From Xestospongia bergquistia (taxonomy: Eukaryota > Porifera > Demospongiae > Haplosclerida > Petrosiidae): DNA of 64,000 nucleotides. Positions 50,709 through 61,493 of the stretch are shown here, piece by piece. Position numbers and translations under genes: made by a program. The stretch is taken from assembly GCA_963965975.1 (NCBI GenBank), contig OZ014417.1:558001-622000 (forward strand), written 5' to 3'. Positions within the stretch are counted from its first letter, which is position 1; every line of letters begins with the position of its first letter. The notes under the pieces are model-generated. The model was not told the origin of the DNA. It was given only the letters and a program-made list of their open reading frames with translations, and ran no database searches.

Positions 50709-52967
50709 TTAATTCTCTTTCTTTTCTGGTTCCTGTCCAAGTTTACGTAAATGATTGATATGACAGGCAAAAGCCTCTCCAGGTGTTTCCACATAATGGT
50801 ATTGTATACCAAACTCCTTACATGTCTGCTTGACAATGGGTGTGATATGTGGATAATATGATTGAATAATCCCAGGAAAAAGATGGTGAGCAACATGATG
50901 ATTGATTGTACCAGTAAATACAGTCCAAAACCAACTATCTGTGCAGTAATCTTGAGTAGATTCTACTTGTAGCTCAGCCCTATTGTGCAACAGATCAAAT
51001 ATCTTGTTACTAATAATAGTAACAGATGGACTAATAATAGTAACAGACAGACTAATAATAGTAACATGGTGGGCTTACAATGAGAACTAACCAGTCTTTT
51101 TGTATTGTATTATTTCTATCTTTTTTAGTCCACTCTACCTACATTTAGTTATAAACACAGCAGTCAGTATTATATGTTAAATTCTCACTTCACTGATAAC
51201 ATGTGATACTTGAAATATCATAGTTATCCAATAACTCAGTGTCAAATCAGCTATTATAGTATAAAATATCTAAAAGAATAAGGTATTGTTACTAATAATA
51301 GATTATTACAAATGTCATATTAATAGATTATTTCTAAAATAATGTTGTAAAAAAAATTGTTTCTAATAATAGATATTGTTAATAAAACTAACTTACCACT
51401 GATGTTAAAGGCATGAATTGATAAGGTATATAAAAATGAGTTATACAATATAAAAGTTTCCCTCCAATGAACATAACCCATTGTCTAAATGTTAGAGGAT
51501 TGAGACGAATGCCATCTAGAAAATTATCAAGTATTACATTTACAACTAAAGTTTAATAGTGCTAGTATAACTGACCAGTTTGTCCATAAAAAACAATAAG
51601 CAGACTTTCTATTCTTGTTTTAACTCCATACTATTAACAGATGTCGTCAATGAAAATCTATAGGATTAAATAAACTTACTAAACCATACAATATTGGTGC
51701 AAAAATGTGTTGATAATGATATCGAGACATCCACTTTTGAGCATATTTTATTCTCCGAAAATCAGGCTCTTCCTAAGAAAGAATGGATTCATTAAATAAA
51801 CAAAAATAAATTAATAAATCTTACAGGTGGGGCAGTTACTATGTCAGGATCTAATCCATCAACATTAGTATAAATATGATGACCCAATAAATGCTGTATA
51901 ATACTACTAATAATAGTCATTTAATACATGTTCAATTCACTTGATGTTTCCATGTCAACATAGAACCTCCTTGAAAAAAATCAAGAGATATGTTCCCAAG
52001 AAGCTGCCATATCCAAGGCTTATGTGTGATAGCAAAATGACTATAAGGTAATGAACAATTTAATATAATATAAACATTATAATCACTGGAAAATTTACAC
52101 ATAGAAAAGTTCTATTAAACCTCATTAAATCTAATCACTAAATAGAGAATTGCAAATAGGACCAATGTTACCAAGGACTACAGACATATTATGAAGAAGG
52201 ATCCTGTGCTGTACCTGCAGTCATGTGCAGCACTAATCATGAACAAAGTTGCAAAGAACCCCCAACAGACAGCAAAGAGAATTCCTAAAATCCAGGATGC
52301 ATGAAATAAAATCTAGAAGTGAAGAGAAAAATTTCATAACAATTTGATATATAACTTACCACACCACACTGACTAAGGACAAATAATGCAAAGAAAGTAA
52401 AATATCTTAAAAACATCCAATAATCTATTTTAGGGTCCTGTAAAAATATCAGAACCAGTATCTGTTATTAATATATCTGAATTTACAATGTTGTTTTTCT
52501 TGAAATAGTCATCCACTCTTTGTTTTAATGTTGTATAAAATTCACTGTAAAGAGTTCAACATATTCAGCTAAACTATTAAATTCAACTTACCTTCTCTTG
52601 GTAAAGACAGGCATTTCATTATCAACAAGTTCTCCAACATAGTACTTCTCTAATATCCTACAAACATATTCATTTCATTATATATATATATGTTCTCTAT
52701 AACAACACATACTTGACTGTATCTACTTTATGATAGGACTCAAATAATTGTGTTATATCTCTACCAGCTCCCAACATTATTTGATCCATACCTCCAGGAT
52801 GTTGAGAGACAAAACTACTAACATCATATACCTGAAAATAAAGAGAATATATAATTCAACAATTCCTTCTCTCCTTGCAATAAACTGACCTTTCCTCTAT
52901 AAGCTACATGAGCATTCTCTCTGCAATTAAGCTGACTCAACTCCTTCCAAGTGAATTTTCTGGCCAT
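50709..52967 (-). CDS. cytochrome b5-fused desaturase, copy H (type II, HVAHH)
   Basis: A full-length type II copy from [20 protein letters not shown] (Arg to Cys compared with G) to GQEPEKKEN. HPGG, HDCSH, HLLGHH and HVAHH are present. All 14 exons are readable with canonical splice sites; I found no stop. Intron 2 carries a short (TA)n at 52678-52690. Exon 10 has IVFYGQT where G has IVFDGQT. As in G, the third box has His for Gln. Confidence 0.83.
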
Positions 52968-53164
52968 CGATATCTTAGACAAAAGAAAAACTTCAACTGC
53001 AAAGCAGCCCTTACAAGTTCAGTTTGAGAAACAATTAACGGAGGCACAGGAATGACGGAAATTGCTATAGCTATCCACAGTTAATCTATACTTGTTACAG
53101 ATACAGAACAACGTAGTTTAATTATAAGTCTGTCTTATAATTGTTTTGTTTAACCAATAACCGA

Positions 53165-54213
53165 TAAATGGCCTCTCTTTTAATGCCCAAAAGTGTCTCT
53201 TTCTTTGTTTCCATACCTGTTCTTCCCCTATCTCCTCGAACTACTTTCTTGGTAACTCTCCACTACATCAAACTACTACCTGCCGTGACCTAGGCATCAT
53301 CTTTTCTGAGAGTTTGTCTTGGTCTGAGCACTATAAGCAAATGTTGCAAAGAGCATACTGTCACCTTAGTCTATTACGGAGGACGTTTTCTGTTGATTCT
53401 TCAGTAAAAGTCAAAAGATTACTTTACCTATCCCTTGTTAGGTCTCATCTTACATACGGTTCTCAGATATGGAGACCTATGCATATTAAAGACATTGTTA
53501 TCCTAGAGAGGATTCAGAAGCGTGCTACCAAGTATATCCTTAATGACAGACTGTCTTCTTATCGTTCTAGGTTGTTAGCTCTCAACCTTCTACCTCTCAT
53601 GTACTACTTAGAGCTCATGGATATTCTATTTTTAGTCAAGTGTCTACAGATTCCAGATCCAAGTTTTGACATTAAAGCTTTTGTGTCTTTTTCCAACCTC
53701 TCAACTCGTTCCGGTTCTACATGTAAATTAGTGTACAGACGCTTCTCCACAAACAAATCCCGTCACTTCTATTTTAATAGAGTTGTTAGGTTGTGGAACA
53801 GTCTCCCACCGTTTGACATCTCTCGTTCTCTCTCCTGTATCAAATCGACCTTACTAGATGTCCTTTGGGAGCATTTTGTTTGTCATTTCGATCCAGACGA
53901 TCCTTGTTCATTTCACTATTTTGTCCATGTTCCACTTGTCACCTTAATTACCCAGCTCCCAGTGACTTTAGTCATTCCATTTAATTTTCTCTACTCTCTT
54001 TTCCAGTAATTTACCAAAGATCACTTACATTCTTTAGTTACTTTTCATTTTGCTGATCACTTATATTTACGCATTATACTTTAAATTTCTCTATTCTTTC
54101 TTTCTCTTTCCCTGGGTATCAATAGATCTTATTGATAGCCCTTCAAGTAGTTGCTTTGATTAATTGTTGCATTGTTTTCATTTACTTCATTTTGTATCTC
54201 CTTGTAAAACATA

Positions 54214-54243
<30 letters not shown>
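53165..54243 (+). mobile_element. 5'-truncated LINE (CR1/L2-like) 3' end
   Basis: Open coding text runs from about 53170 to 54009, with one frame change near 53290. It starts with CRDLGIIFSESLSWSEHYKQ, the typical end of a non-LTR reverse transcriptase, then LSLVRSHLTYGSQIWRP and ILERIQKRATKYIL, and ends at a TAA. A ~200-bp 3' UTR ends in an (AAT)n tail at 54212-54241, as in CR1/L2-type elements. The 5' truncation is typical of LINE insertions. The RT catalytic motif itself is absent. Confidence 0.85.
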
Positions 54244-54244
<1 letters not shown>

Positions 54245-54249
54245 TATTT

Positions 54250-55570
54250 AACGTAATAGTCACAACAAGTTGATGTCACTACTAAAAGGTTCCTCAATTA
54301 TTAAGGAATTTCTGAAATGGAAAAAAGATTATGATATTTGTTCTTTATCTTCATTCATGTTACAATCTTCTCCAAAGCAAATGAATGGTCTACTACTATT
54401 TCTGTAATAGGACTGATAAATACATTTCCCAGGGAAAAGGAAAAACAAATTTAAGGTACTTATAAGTTTAGTTTGGATTATACTGTGTACATGAGAGCAA
54501 AGAGGTACATTTCAAGAGTTAAGATGTGTGATTACAACATACACAATGTCTAGTTAGTACATACATTTGTGTCTTCCAATTCTACAAGACAAATGGTATT
54601 TGCAAAGCTCAATGATGGTGTTAAAATATCATCTATACTTGATTCAGTAAGAGATAATGTGAACGAACAGATTGGTTGTAAGGATCACATGAATGCTGCC
54701 TTGACAGTTGCAAAGGCTATTAGTGGTAAAGAAAGCAACTAGAGTTTCCCTACTCAAAAAAGACGAGCTCAGTTAAAGACAAATTCAATTAAATTTCAGA
54801 TATTTTTACCTTAAAATATCATGTATACTTGATTCAGTAAGAGATAATGTGAATGAACAGATTGGTTGTAAGGATCACATGAATGCTGCCTTGACAGTGA
54901 TAAAGAAACCAACTAGAGTTTCCCTACTCAAAAAAGACGAGCTCAGTTAAAGACAAATTCAATTTAAGTTTAATTCAACAAAAAAAACAGTATATAGAGA
55001 AGTGTATTGAGAAAATGGGTGAAGCTGATACTGAAGAGTGTGGTGTGATGATGATGATAAAAGTGATGAAGGACTTGTAAAGTTGATTGAATGTCAATTA
55101 TGTGGTATGTGATGCCAGGATCATTTGTTCAAAGTGATATTGATAATATTGATTCTTTTATGTAAGTTTTGTAATTAGTTCATTTATTGACCACTTAAAA
55201 TGTCTACTTGTATCATTATTATTGTGATATAACAAAATATTATACTATTGATTTTCCTAAGATTTTTACTCATTTATATTTACTCATTTATATTTACTCA
55301 AGAAGTCTGAAGATTAAATTTGTACAATTTATCTTGTTTCCCCTTGCCCATACTTTATCCATTTCATAATGTTAATGTAGAAATGTGTGATTAAAGAAAT
55401 CCAAAACAAAGCAAGGTAATGTGATTAAAATTTGTGATATTTTTTGGTATTCTTGGTTAATTAATCAATATATTAATATTGAAAATGCATTTTATAACAT
55501 TGTAATACAGATTAATGGAATGTAGATAATTATTATATTCAAAAGGTTTGATTTTAAATAATTATTAATT
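54250..55570 (+). repeat. MULE-related repeat block, copy 3
   Basis: Begins AATAGTCACAACAAGTTGAT at 54255. The segment with SVRDNVNEQIGCKDHMNAAL is present twice in tandem (54640-54770 and 54825-54960). The PHD/RING-like zinc-finger text follows at about 55010-55175 in broken form. The right part to 55570 matches the 3' flank of copy B. Confidence 0.75.
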
Positions 55571-57410
55571 TTAATTCTCTTTCTTTTCTGGTTCCTGTTC
55601 AAGTTTATGTAAATGATTGATGTGACAGGCAAAAGCTTCTCCAGCTGTTTCCACATAATGGTATTGTATACCAAATTCCTTGCATGTTTGTTTGATAATG
55701 GTGTGATACATATGATTGAACAAGAATGGGAAAAAGATGGTGAGCAACTTGATGATTGAGTGCACCGATAAACATAGTCCAAAACCAACTACCTGAGTAG
55801 TAATCTAAAGTAGATTCTACTTGTAGCTCAGCCCTATAGTGCAACAGATCTAATATACTGACTACCTTGTTACTAATAATAGTAACGTGGTGGGTTTAAC
55901 ATTACTAACTCACCAGTCTCTGTGTATTACTTTATTTTCATCTGGTTTGGGCCACTCTACCTAAATTTAGTTATAAACACAGCAGTCAATATTATATGTT
56001 ATAAAATTTTACTTCACTGACAACATGTGATAATTGAAATGTAATAGCCAGCCAATAACTCTGTATTAATTCAGCTATTGTATTATAAAATATCCAAAAG
56101 GAAAGGTCATGCTACTAATAATAGACTAAGGCCATGTTACTATTAATAGACTATTACAAATGTCATGTTATTAAACAATAGATTATTTCTATAACTTACC
56201 ACTGATGTTAAAGACATGAATTGATAAGGTATATAAAAATGAGTTATACAATAAATGAACATAACCCATAACAGATATCATGTTACTAATAATAGACTAT
56301 TACAAATATCATGTTACTAATAATAGACTATTACAAATGTCATATTAATAGATTATTTCTAAAATAATGTTGTAAAAAAATTTGTTTCTAATAATAGATA
56401 TTGTTAATAAAACTAACTTACCACTGATGTTAAAGGCATGAATTGATAAGGTATATAAAAATGAGTGATACAATAAATGAACATAACCCATAACAGATAT
56501 CATGTTACTAATAATAGACTATTACAAATATCATGTTACTAATAATAGACTATTACAAATGTCATATTAATAGATTATTTCTAAAATAATGTTGTAAAAA
56601 AAAATTGTTTCTAATAATAGATATTGTTAATAAAACTAACTTACCACTGATGTTAAAGGCATGAATTGATAAGGTATATAAAAATGAATTATACAATAAA
56701 AAAGTTTCCCTCCAATGAACATAACCCACAGTCTAAATGTTAGAGGATTGAGACGAATGTTGTCTAGAAAATATCAAATATTACAAATAAAAATTGTAAT
56801 ACTGGTATAACTGACCAGTTTTTCCATTATAAATAATAAACAGATTTTGTATTCTTGTTTTAACTCCATACTATTAACAGATGTCATTAATAAAAATGTA
56901 TAGGATTAAATAAACTTACTAAACCATACAATATTGGTGCAAAAATGTGTTGATAATGATATCGAGACATCCACTTTTGAGCATATTTTATTCTCCGAAA
57001 ATCAGGCTCTTCCTAAGAAAGAATGGATTCATTAAATAAACAAAAATAAATTAATAAATCTTACAGGTGGGGCAGTTACTATGTCAGGATCTAATCCATC
57101 AACATTAGTATAAATATGATGACCCAATAAATGCTGTATAATACTACTAATAATAGTCATTTAATACATGTTCAATTCACTTGATGTTTCCATGTCAACA
57201 TAGAACCTCCTTGAAAAAAATCAAGAGGTATGTTCCCAAGAAGCTGCCATATCCAAGGTTTATGTGTGATAGCAAAATGACTATAAGGTAATGAACAATT
57301 TAATATAATATAAACATTATAATCACTGGAAAATTTACACCTAGAAAAGTTCTATTAAACCTCATTAAATCTAATCACTAAATAGAGAATTTGTGAATAG
57401 GAGTCAGTGT
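55571..57410 (-). pseudogene. desaturase copy I (type II), truncated and rearranged
   Basis: Exons 7-14 only; homology ends at about 57410. The last exon has small deletions after HHLFP that shift the frame. It is the only type II copy whose third box reads NHQVAHH, with the canonical Gln. Exon 11 with its flank is triplicated (see repeat entry). A short match to exon 1 (ATTCTCTCTGGTCAAGCTGA at 57690-57709) may be a remnant of its 5' end. Confidence 0.8.
56194..56770. repeat. 222-bp tandem triplication of exon 11 and its intron
   Basis: The donor-side end of exon 11 (ACTTACCACTGATGTTAAAG on plus) occurs at 56194, 56416 and 56639. Only the third copy continues through the full exon. The units include (TAATAGACTATTACAAAT)-type short repeats. 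Confidence 0.85.
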
Positions 57411-57798
57411 TGCTATTGAACAAGAAAATTGTAAGAATATGACAGCAAGAAGGGAAAGAATGTGGGGAGGACACCATGATATCAGGACGTCAGAACACTT
57501 TAGGTCTATATGGTGTAGTTTCATTTAAGCATCGATCAGTTGCTCAAGCAATCCCATTTTGCAAAGCCTGTATATCAGACAGCATGTGAGTCACTTTGTA
57601 TAACACAGTACACAGTAACAGTTTGTGCAGTTATATAATAAGTAATTCTTTTGAAACAAACTTTTCTTAATAAGCAATGTAAATATTCTCTCTGGTCAAG
57701 CTGACTTAATTCCTTTATGTCAATTTATGGATAAATGTATAAATCCAAAATAAAGAAGAGATGACAGGATCATAAATGTAAACAAATGTTTATGTGCA
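57411..57798. other. unassigned segment with one exon-like frame
   Basis: On plus, 57460-57586 is open and reads TMISGRQNTLGLYGVVSFKH followed by RSVAQAIPFCKACISDS, ending at a GTGAGTC donor-like site. The family is not recognised. The rest is AT-rich apart from the possible exon 1 remnant of copy I. Confidence 0.3.
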
Positions 57799-59891
57799 TT
57801 AATCTATCATGCTAATGGAGTCATCTTCATCAGTGAGGGATTCATCAAAGTTATCATCATCTATTTCTTTAGCTACTGAACTACCAATACTAATAGCACT
57901 CATACTTAAAGACTCAGGAATACCTACTGGTAAACATAAATCACTATATTAATAATAATTATAAAAGCATACTTTTTATGGGACGACGACCATGTTTCTT
58001 TTGCCCCTTCTTAGCTTGTTTTCCACTCAACAATATACTACTGTTGAGATGGTCAAGCAATGAGTAATGTCCATCTACTGATGACAGCCCCAGACTGCTG
58101 TCTAGGATGGAACTATGAGGAAGACCCTTTCCTTCTAGAAACTGTGATTCAGGATCATCAGTACCTTCACTGGTCTCGCTCATGGCATTATCTTTGAGTT
58201 TCATAATTTCGGTCTCTTCACTCATGCTGGTAGTATCTGACATCATATCTTCTTTTTTAAGCTTTGAAATTCTTTCTAAAATGCCTCTATTTTCTAAATT
58301 GATAATACTGGGAGCTTTTATTGTATCTTGATTTGTCTCCTCATCACTGCTACTTAGATCTGCCTCTTCTAAATAAATTGGAACTGATTTAGAAGTATTT
58401 GTAAGGTGAGCTACCATTGTTGGTAGATCAATATTTTTCTCTTTAACTCGTCGACCTCGTGATGTCTTAGCATTAACGTTTCTTTTTATGGTTGAATGAT
58501 GATCATGTAATTCTACTTCTTTAATTGCTGTACGACTAATACGTTTTAAACGTGAGACATTTTGTTGTGCTTCTTTCTGCGTTGGAGTTCTCAAGATATC
58601 ATCTAACTCATCTAAATCTTCAAGTACATCATCACGATCCTCTTCATGACCGTGGGTAATATCCTTTATGAAAGAGAGATCTCTTTTCTCTCTTTGCTTT
58701 TTAATTGCTCCTCTTCCTTTTCTACTTGAAAAAGGAACCAGCTGAGGTACCATTAATGTCATCAATACTATCATGCCATCTCTGCCTCCAGAAGCAAGCA
58801 GTGATCCATCAGGAGATACTGTTACTGCCTCGATCTCTTTGCCTGTTTCATGAGGTGATAGAGAAAGGATGTTAGCTTTATGTCCAGGTCTTGGATCGGA
58901 AAGATGGATAGAGTAGTCACCAGCTGAAGCCAATACTGGTAATGAAACATTGACTGTTTGAGGATTGAAACAAACACTTTTAACAATACTTGTATGCCCA
59001 TGAATTGTGTTAATTAAGGCTCCTGACCCAGGCTCCCATATGCAGACCTATAATAATGTAAACAATATACAATTTACACCTAAAAAAATCTACTTTTATA
59101 TGTACTACATACTTTTGTGTCCTCAGAGCCTGAGGCTATCATAGCTCCATCAGCTGACCAACGGACACAGTAAACAGCTTCTGAGTGTCCCCCATCGAAT
59201 GTCCTCACTGCTTTGTTAGATCTAGAGTCCCATAACTTCAGTGATCCATCTTCGCTGCCTGTACAGAGTATTGTAGAACCTTTGACAGGCTTATAATCTA
59301 CACTCCACACACCCTAGGATTAACAACAATTTGAGATCCATCCATTTATCCATGTCCTACTATTATCCATCCATTTGTCCATATATTTCTGTCCATTTCT
59401 ACCTTGTTATGTCCAGCTAGTGTATTAACAAGTGATTGAGTATTTGAGTCCCAGACTCGTACAACCTTGTCCCAAGAAGCAGTTGCTAACATAGATGTTG
59501 TAGTTGCAAATGAAACATCAAGGACCCAACCATCATGCTCCTTCAAAGTAGCTAAATGGCTACCATTGTGGCTGTCCCACAAGTCAGCAGTACAATCTGC
59601 TGAACCGATACATATTAACTTTCCTCCTGGTTTGTGCCATGATAAGGAAGTCACTGGTATGTGGTGAGTTCCTTTTAAAATTAGTTGAGTCTCAAGATTA
59701 CTCAAGTCCCATATACGTACTTCTTTGTCCCATGAACCTGATGCTAGAAGAGATCCATCAGGACTAAATTCCAAGCAAGAAATCTGCCATCTGTGACCTG
59801 TTTTACCACGTGGATCACTTCTTAAGTGAGCTAATTCTTCTGTTAACACAGGCATTGTCTTTGTGCAGAAATAAACAAGGGCGGGGCTCAT
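57799..59891 (-). CDS. seven-repeat WD40 protein with long acidic tail
   Basis: Four exons (59403-59891, 59113-59313, 57973-59047, 57799-57926) give 1893 nt and 630 aa. Seven WD40 repeats fill residues about 30-330 and probably form one β-propeller: LLASGSWDKEVRIWD, GKLICIGSADCTADLWD, LATASWDKVVRVWD, TILCTGSEDGSLKLWD, MIASGSEDTKVCIWE, LASAGDYSIHLSD, LASGGRDGMIVLM. The remaining ~300 residues are basic then acidic (VLEDLDELDDIL, DDDNFDESLTDEDDS) and look disordered. WD40 propellers are scaffolds; no partner can be inferred. A second ATG (MPVLTEELAHLRSD, codon 13) may be the real start. I cannot name the orthologue. Confidence 0.85.
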
Positions 59892-60005
59892 TATGTTAGA
59901 AGGGGTGGAGTGTTATTAATAATACAATCGTCAATAAGCTGATGAATAGTTATTATTAACTAGATTTATTACTTCAATTAACTTAAATGCTGTTATGAGA
60001 AGTAG

Positions 60006-60945
60006 GGCTCAAGTATTCAATCTTAGTTATTATAGGCAAGTCTACTTAAGCCCTTATACCGGGCTACTTTGGTGAGAAAGTTTGTATAGACAAGACTAGC
60101 GAAGCACATATTATTTCATTAGTAAAGAAGTAGGCTTAACTATTAAATCAACTCATATTTTATACACAAAGACTAGCCGAACCCATATTGGTCATATGAT
60201 TTCACTAGTCTAGTAGGAAAGTAGGGCTCAACTATTAAATCAACTCATATTTTATACACAAAGACTAGCGGAACCCATATTGGTCATATGATTTCACTAG
60301 TCTAGTAGGAAAGTAGGGCTCAACTATTAAATCAACTCATATTTTATACACAAAGACTAGCGGAACCCATATTGGTCATATGATTTCACTAGTCTAGTAG
60401 GAAAGTAGGGCTCAACTATTAAATCAACTCATATTTTATACACAAAGACTAGCGGAACCCATATTGGTCATATGATTTCACTAGTCTAGTAGGAAAGTAG
60501 GGCTCAACTATTAAATCAACTCATATTTTATACACAAAGACTAGCGGAACCCATATTGGTCATATGATTTCACTAGTCTAGTAGGGCTCAACTATTAAAT
60601 CAACTCATATTTTATACACAAAGACTAAAGGAACCCATATTGGTCATATGATTTCACTAGTCTAGTAGGGCTCAACTATTAAATCAACTCGTATTTTATA
60701 CACAAAGACTAAAGGAACCCATATTGGTCATATGATTTCACTAGTCTAGTAGGGCTCAACTATTAAATCAACTCGTATTTTATACACAAAGACTAAAGGA
60801 ACCCATATTGGTCATATGATTTCACTAGTCTAGTAGGGCTCAACTATTAAATCAACTCGTATTTTATACACAAAGACTAAAGGAACCCATATTGGTCATA
60901 TGATTTCACTAGTCTAGCAGGGAAGTAAGGCTCAACTATTCTTAT
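60006..60945. repeat. 92/84-bp minisatellite, about ten units
   Basis: Unit text: GGCTCAACTATTAAATCAAC, then TCATATTTTATACACAAAGA, CTAGCGGAACCCATATTGGT, CATATGATTTCACTAGTCTA. Starts at 60133, 60225, 60317, 60409 and 60501 are 92 bp apart. From 60585 the spacing is 84 bp, because GAAAGTAG is lost and CTAGCGG becomes CTAAAGG. A diverged unit precedes at 60006-60132. Confidence 0.95.
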
Positions 60946-61493
60946 AGACAACACCACCTGAGCCTTAAGATGGCCATGCCATGTGACTGGATAAATACCA
61001 AGTATTTATAATATGACTACTTGTCCAGCACATACACAATATGATCATTGATATTCTTCGTAAAAATGAGAGAACAATGAGAACAATATTGCGTTATCAC
61101 AATTACAATACAGCTAGACAATCATGACAATCGGTGTCTCTGATCATTCTATGCTATACTGAAGTAATATTACTGTACAGCTAAAACAAGTAGGAGCTAT
61201 GTAAAGAATCAAAACTCAAATTTAAATAGAGAAGATCACTATAGCAATTGTTACTTAGTTACCATTACAAAGTATCACTGCACAATAATTTTTAAAAGTC
61301 ATTTAAATGTTTCAAAATTATAGCAGTCATGACTTTTAAGTGAAAAAAGAAAACTATGTCCTTGTCTTGTTACATTTGGTAAACAATATTTTAAAACAAC
61401 AAATCGCGAGTTCATAAAATTAGTACATCAAGTAAATTCAAATACAAAAGAGAAAAAGGATTGCAAAATAGTCTATAAAATAGTATTTTCTGA
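60946..61493. other. intergenic AT-rich DNA, no gene seen
   Basis: No exon-like frame or repeat in this stretch between the minisatellite and the end of desaturase J. It probably includes the 3' UTR of J. Confidence 0.5.

Noticed and set aside
53314-54009. LINE ORF as an intact retrotransposon gene
   Set aside because: Only the C-terminal end of the reverse transcriptase region is present, with no catalytic motif or endonuclease.
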